From contig OV121082.1 in the NCBI GenBank assembly GCA_921293015.1, forward strand, positions 21,121,748 to 21,185,747: a stretch of DNA of 64,000 nt. Direction: 5' to 3'. The position numbers were made by a program, and so were the translations under genes. Under the pieces are notes generated by a model that was not told where the DNA came from, did no database searches, and was given only the letters and a program-made list of their open reading frames with translations. This document shows positions 60,619 through 64,000 of this stretch, one piece after another (the first letter of the stretch is position 1; each line of letters opens with the position of its first letter). Source of the stretch: Phorcus lineatus. Lineage: Eukaryota > Mollusca > Gastropoda > Trochida > Trochidae.

Positions 60619-60987
60619 TTAAGGGTGCGCGCTATTATCGGTATACCACGATACGTACCGGTACAGTCTTCTGAAAATATCCAATATATCAGAGTTTTAG
60701 AATTAGTTGTAGAATTGCAGAAAAGCGTAACAAAGAAACCTTATGATATTACTGAAATTTGTAAACAAAGTGTGAACTTGAAAAAGTGAAAATAGAACAG
60801 ACATTTTAAAATATGAAACCAATCACTTTATTATCTCCCTTTAAAAAATGATGTCCAGTTGAGCATTACTTACTGTTCTAATTGCTGCTATTTAGTCAAG
60901 AAGACATGGAAAAGTAAAATATGGAGAGTACCAATATATTGCAATATATATCGCGATATGGAAATGAGGACCAATACCCATCCTTAA
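60619..60987. mobile_element. TTAA-flanked MITE (family M3), 369 bp
   Basis: Begins ttaagggtgcgcgctattatcggtat (first 20: ttaagggtgcgcgctattat). On the other strand it begins ttaaggatgggtattggtcc, with TTAA at both edges. Sub-terminal words cggtataccacgatacgtac and gcaatatatatcgcgatatg are partly palindromic and CpG-rich, a style common in non-autonomous DNA transposons. No coding capacity. Superfamily is uncertain (TTAA targets are used by piggyBac- and Kolobok-type elements). Confidence 0.55.
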
Positions 60988-62579
60988 ATAATATTCCTAC
61001 AGTGGCTTTAGCAACCACTGAGTGGAGGAAAAAAAGCACTCTATAAATGGACATATCATTTTTTCCATATCTAATTATTGTTAACATTTAATTATAACAC
61101 TAGTAGAAACTAGTTATTTACTGCCATATCTTGAATAAATATACATATTCAACTGAAGAATAAACAATTCAAATTAATTGATGAATACATTTTTTCAGAT
61201 ACCAAATCTTTTCTTATCTTTATCCATCATACTAAATAGCAAGACTTTATATTGTTCTGAATTCGAGTCTAACTGTTCGTGTTTGGGTTTATATTCATCT
61301 TCACCCACTGACTCCCAGTATGTATATTTAGGGTGCAACGACCTGTAGAAGGGAAATGGCTGCCAAACTTGAGTTCTCTCACATGATCTCACAGCCAAGT
61401 CACAAATCATGGAACTTTTAGTTTTCATTTTGATGTTTATTATTATTGTTTAATGCAAACTTATGTAAGTAGTCAGAAAATCTCTGGAGTGAATATTTTT
61501 TGGTGACTTTCAGTAAGATTTGCGTCATTGTTATTAAGTATTTATATGTATGCATATTAAAATCTGTACAAATTAGTAAATATTTGGAAGATTAGGGAGG
61601 ATTCAGAGGTTGAATTTACTAATTGGGATTTATCTTTTTAAAAATTTATCATAAATCGGGCTGAACACCTTCCCCCCCTCCCCTTTCCAAATTTCTAGAC
61701 CCACCATTGTCAGTGTTTGGGAAATGACTTGGAGATTGTGATGTGAGATTTGTCTTCAGTTCTTTTTTAAATCAATTTTTGCAACACAAATTGTTAACTT
61801 CAGATCCAAAAAGTTGAATACAGAATAACAGCTAAATTTCTCATTTTTCAAGGAACCAAATTTTTCAATATATTTCTGTGATATTAGAAATTGTCTTTTT
61901 TTTCTTTTTCGCAATATATCGTGAGAAAGAAATATTAATCTTCTCTTATGCCAAGAGTGGTATTCCATATCTTTAATAAAGACTAATATTTCCTAAATCC
62001 ACTCTCCGCAGTTCATATAGACGTCACGGGCTGACATTTCTCCTGTGTAATTCCTGAGGGTTATCATTGTTAAAAATACCTGTCAAGATGATATTGTCTG
62101 ATAGCAAGAGAATGCCTGTCACTGGCGGCTCGGTAAACAGATAAGGCTAAGCAAATGTTATAAATTAACCCATTTTTTCTCAATCTTTTATTGAATCCAG
62201 AACTCATGATTTTCATGTCAAGCTGTTTGTGCAAGATTCAGAGAATTTGATGCAGAGTGGTATTTCACAAAGGAATGGTGGCACTTCAAGCAATGTTTAT
62301 TAAATCATGGAGTTAGAATTGATTTTAATGTGAAGATTGCTTTGTGGTGTCAAGACTGAGGAACCGAGTTTAAAAGGGAAGAAACGACTTATCAAAATTT
62401 TTCATATTTTGAGATGTTGATTTTTAAAAGATTTCTATTTCATATCAGAGCGATCAAAATGTGTTAAATGCAACCTGAATAAAGTGTTAAAGTTAGATTT
62501 TAAAACTGATTCAATATAGTGAAATTGATAAATCTCTATTTCATCAGACCAGAAGGCATGATTGTCTTGTAATGGCATG
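60988..62579. other. no gene recognised
   Basis: AT-rich DNA with frames of 70-77 codons, no motif. A C-run (ccttccccccctcccc) lies at 61669. Confidence 0.4.
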
Positions 62580-62800
62580 GCATGTCATTAAGTGTCGGTT
62601 ACACCATCAATTCATCATCCATCTGTAAACTTTTTGTTCGATTTTTCGACTTCTTCTGAACAACTGCATGCTTACTGTTCAAGTTAAAATCTTGTGTCGA
62701 GCTAAAAACTGGAGCTAAGCCGCTAGGATATCAATTTGTAGATTTGGTGACTGTGGCCCAAGCCAGATGAGCTACATAGCCAGGCTCTATTTTGTATATT
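62580..62800 (+). repeat. dispersed repeat family R1, third locus
   Basis: Words cgacttcttctgaa, aaatcttgtgtcgagctaaa, ggagctaagccgctaggat, gatttggtgactgtggcc and gatgagctacatagccag parallel the order at 54.9-55.2 kb (cgacttcttctctgaaa, aaatcttgtgtacagacg, tggtgaccctgc, gatgagctacagagccag). Confidence 0.55.
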
Positions 62801-62869
62801 TGTTTCAATTATTTCTTTCGGTTGTAGGGCTAGTATTAAAAGCCGAGTCAAGCAAACAGTTAACACTGG

Positions 62870-63370
62870 TTCCTCCCACGTCCCTAATAGATGACCATGA
62901 AATTTAATTCTTAATTTCCTTACCTCAATGTTTATTGTTAATATGTTGAATAAAAAAAAATGTATTGATATGAATTGTTAGGATATATAAAGCCAAGCCT
63001 AGATTGTTAATGAAACACATATAACCAGCAACATTCCAGAACCTGAATTTAACTTTCAATTTGATAATGTTTATGGTTTCCATGTAAATATGTAGTGATA
63101 CATATATATAAGTCCCAGCGAAAAAATTTCATGTGTTCATACGAACAACCTATGATATCTTTGCCCAAAATCTCTTTGGATGACCGTGAAATTTAATTTT
63201 CAATTCCTCAATCTCAATGTTTATGATTTGAATGTTAGATCCCGAGGAAGTGTGTTTGTATTGCTAGATATATAAAGCCTAGCCTAGCATGTTGTTGAAG
63301 CACATCTGACAAGCAGCCTGTGCTATCTTCCCCCGAACCCTCTACCCCCCAATCTCTCGCAGATGACCAG
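62870..63370 (+). repeat. tandem repeat, about 290-bp unit
   Basis: agatgaccatgaaatttaat (62889) recurs as ggatgaccgtgaaatttaat (63179). Both are followed by tcaatgtttat and by tatataaagcc(a/t)agcctag, ttgttaatgaaacacat or ttgttgaagcacat. A third unit starts at 63360 (cagatgaccagc) and then diverges. Confidence 0.75.
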
Positions 63371-63489
63371 CATTCCTGCAAGTTGTGTAACACGCGCACC
63401 TATTCTCAAAAACACTTTCCCACGGTCTTCACGCAGAGAAAAAACAGCAGCGGATGATTGCCATGGAAGCTGCACAGTAACTCGGTACC

Positions 63490-64000
63490 CTTGCCAACTC
63501 ATCAGTTACATATACCACTGCATAGGTAGATCTCTTGAAGATGGCAGGGAGGGGGGTGGGGGAATAGGGACAGGGGGTGGGTCCTAAAGAGGGAAGTTGC
63601 CTTCAGTTTGATTTGCATGATGCAAAATTATTTTTGAACTCTCAACCAATGTATTTCATGATTGAACATCATTTTGAGGATCACCTCAACTCATCACTAC
63701 TCTAGGTAGATCCTGTTAAAATGGGGAGGGGGAGGGGGAGTTCTTAAAGGGATGGAGGGATGTTGTTTTCAGCTTTTAGAGGCATGATAGAGGTCTTTGG
63801 TAAAAACTTCAACTGTGAACCACCCTTTGACAATCAAGTCAACTTATCACTACATAAAGTTAGATTCTTTCTAGAAGGTGTTAAGACGGGGGATGGGGAG
63901 GGGGAAGTTCTTAAAGGGATGGGGGGCATAGGAAAGGGGGATGTTGTTTTCAGGTTTAGAAGCATAAGACAGGTCTTTGGTAAAAACTTCAAAGGTGCAC
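63490..64000 (+). repeat. G-rich tandem array running off the window end
   Basis: Units begin with caactcatcag/caactcatcac/caacttatcac at about 63493, 63687 and 63838, and each continues with a purine G-run block (for example gggagggggagggggag at 63725; gggggatggggaggggg at 63887). The later units add ttcttaaagggatgg, gatgttgttttcag and aggtctttggtaaaaacttc. The G-runs satisfy the simple G-quadruplex pattern on the + strand. The array is truncated by the window edge. Confidence 0.8.

Overview
The window looks like non-coding DNA from an invertebrate animal. It is AT-rich, depleted in CpG over most of its length, has no continuous long coding sequence, and is crowded with small eukaryotic transposable elements, satellites and microsatellites. 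A mollusc or related lophotrochozoan is the best guess. This rests on two kinds of tRNA-derived SINE, one with a tail ending gcggcgttaaac plus ctcac repeats and one with an ATT-repeat tail of the V-SINE/RUDI kind described from molluscs. That is inference from family resemblance, not a database match. Nothing bacterial, phage-like or CRISPR-like was seen.

Layout. 0-9 kb: one truncated SINE, three copies of a TTAA-flanked MITE, a degenerate TTGGTCA repeat field and a hammerhead-ribozyme-like relic. 9-26 kb: mostly unique AT-rich DNA with a full-length SINE (17.1 kb), a GAT/ATC microsatellite (21.3 kb), a degenerate AGGTCATTGAC field (21.7-23.6 kb) and a 112-bp tandem repeat (24.8 kb). 26-29 kb: a possible first coding exon with a strong splice donor (26.1 kb), a dense cluster of CAGGTG E-boxes (28.0-28.4 kb) and a second SINE type. 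32-36 kb: a foldback element, a miniature LTR retrotransposon whose 144-bp LTRs each carry a tRNA-like pol III promoter (32.8-33.3 kb), and a MITE containing a nested SINE. 37-44 kb: an ATCC/ATTC microsatellite, a long MITE copy, a SINE split by a 164-bp insertion with a 16-bp target duplication, and a 1.7-kb satellite of 38-bp units. 45-55 kb: a candidate exon, a MITE with a nested SINE, an 85-bp-arm palindrome, a 1-kb CpG-rich AT-rich block, a 29-bp minisatellite and a second hammerhead-like motif. 55-64 kb: another SINE, a decayed LTR-like tRNA unit, a GC-rich patch with a CTCF-like site, a second ATT-tail SINE, a 369-bp TTAA MITE and a G-rich tandem array running off the end.

No gene set can be assembled. 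If a gene crosses the window, its exons are short and far apart; the two best candidates are on the + strand at 26.1 kb and 45.4 kb. The main biological content is the mobile-element community. Several elements are nested, which gives relative ages: SINEs inside MITEs, and a small repeat inside a SINE. The most distinctive item is the miniature LTR element with tRNA-like LTRs. The next most distinctive are the CpG-rich block and the hammerhead-like relics that share a tail with large palindromes.
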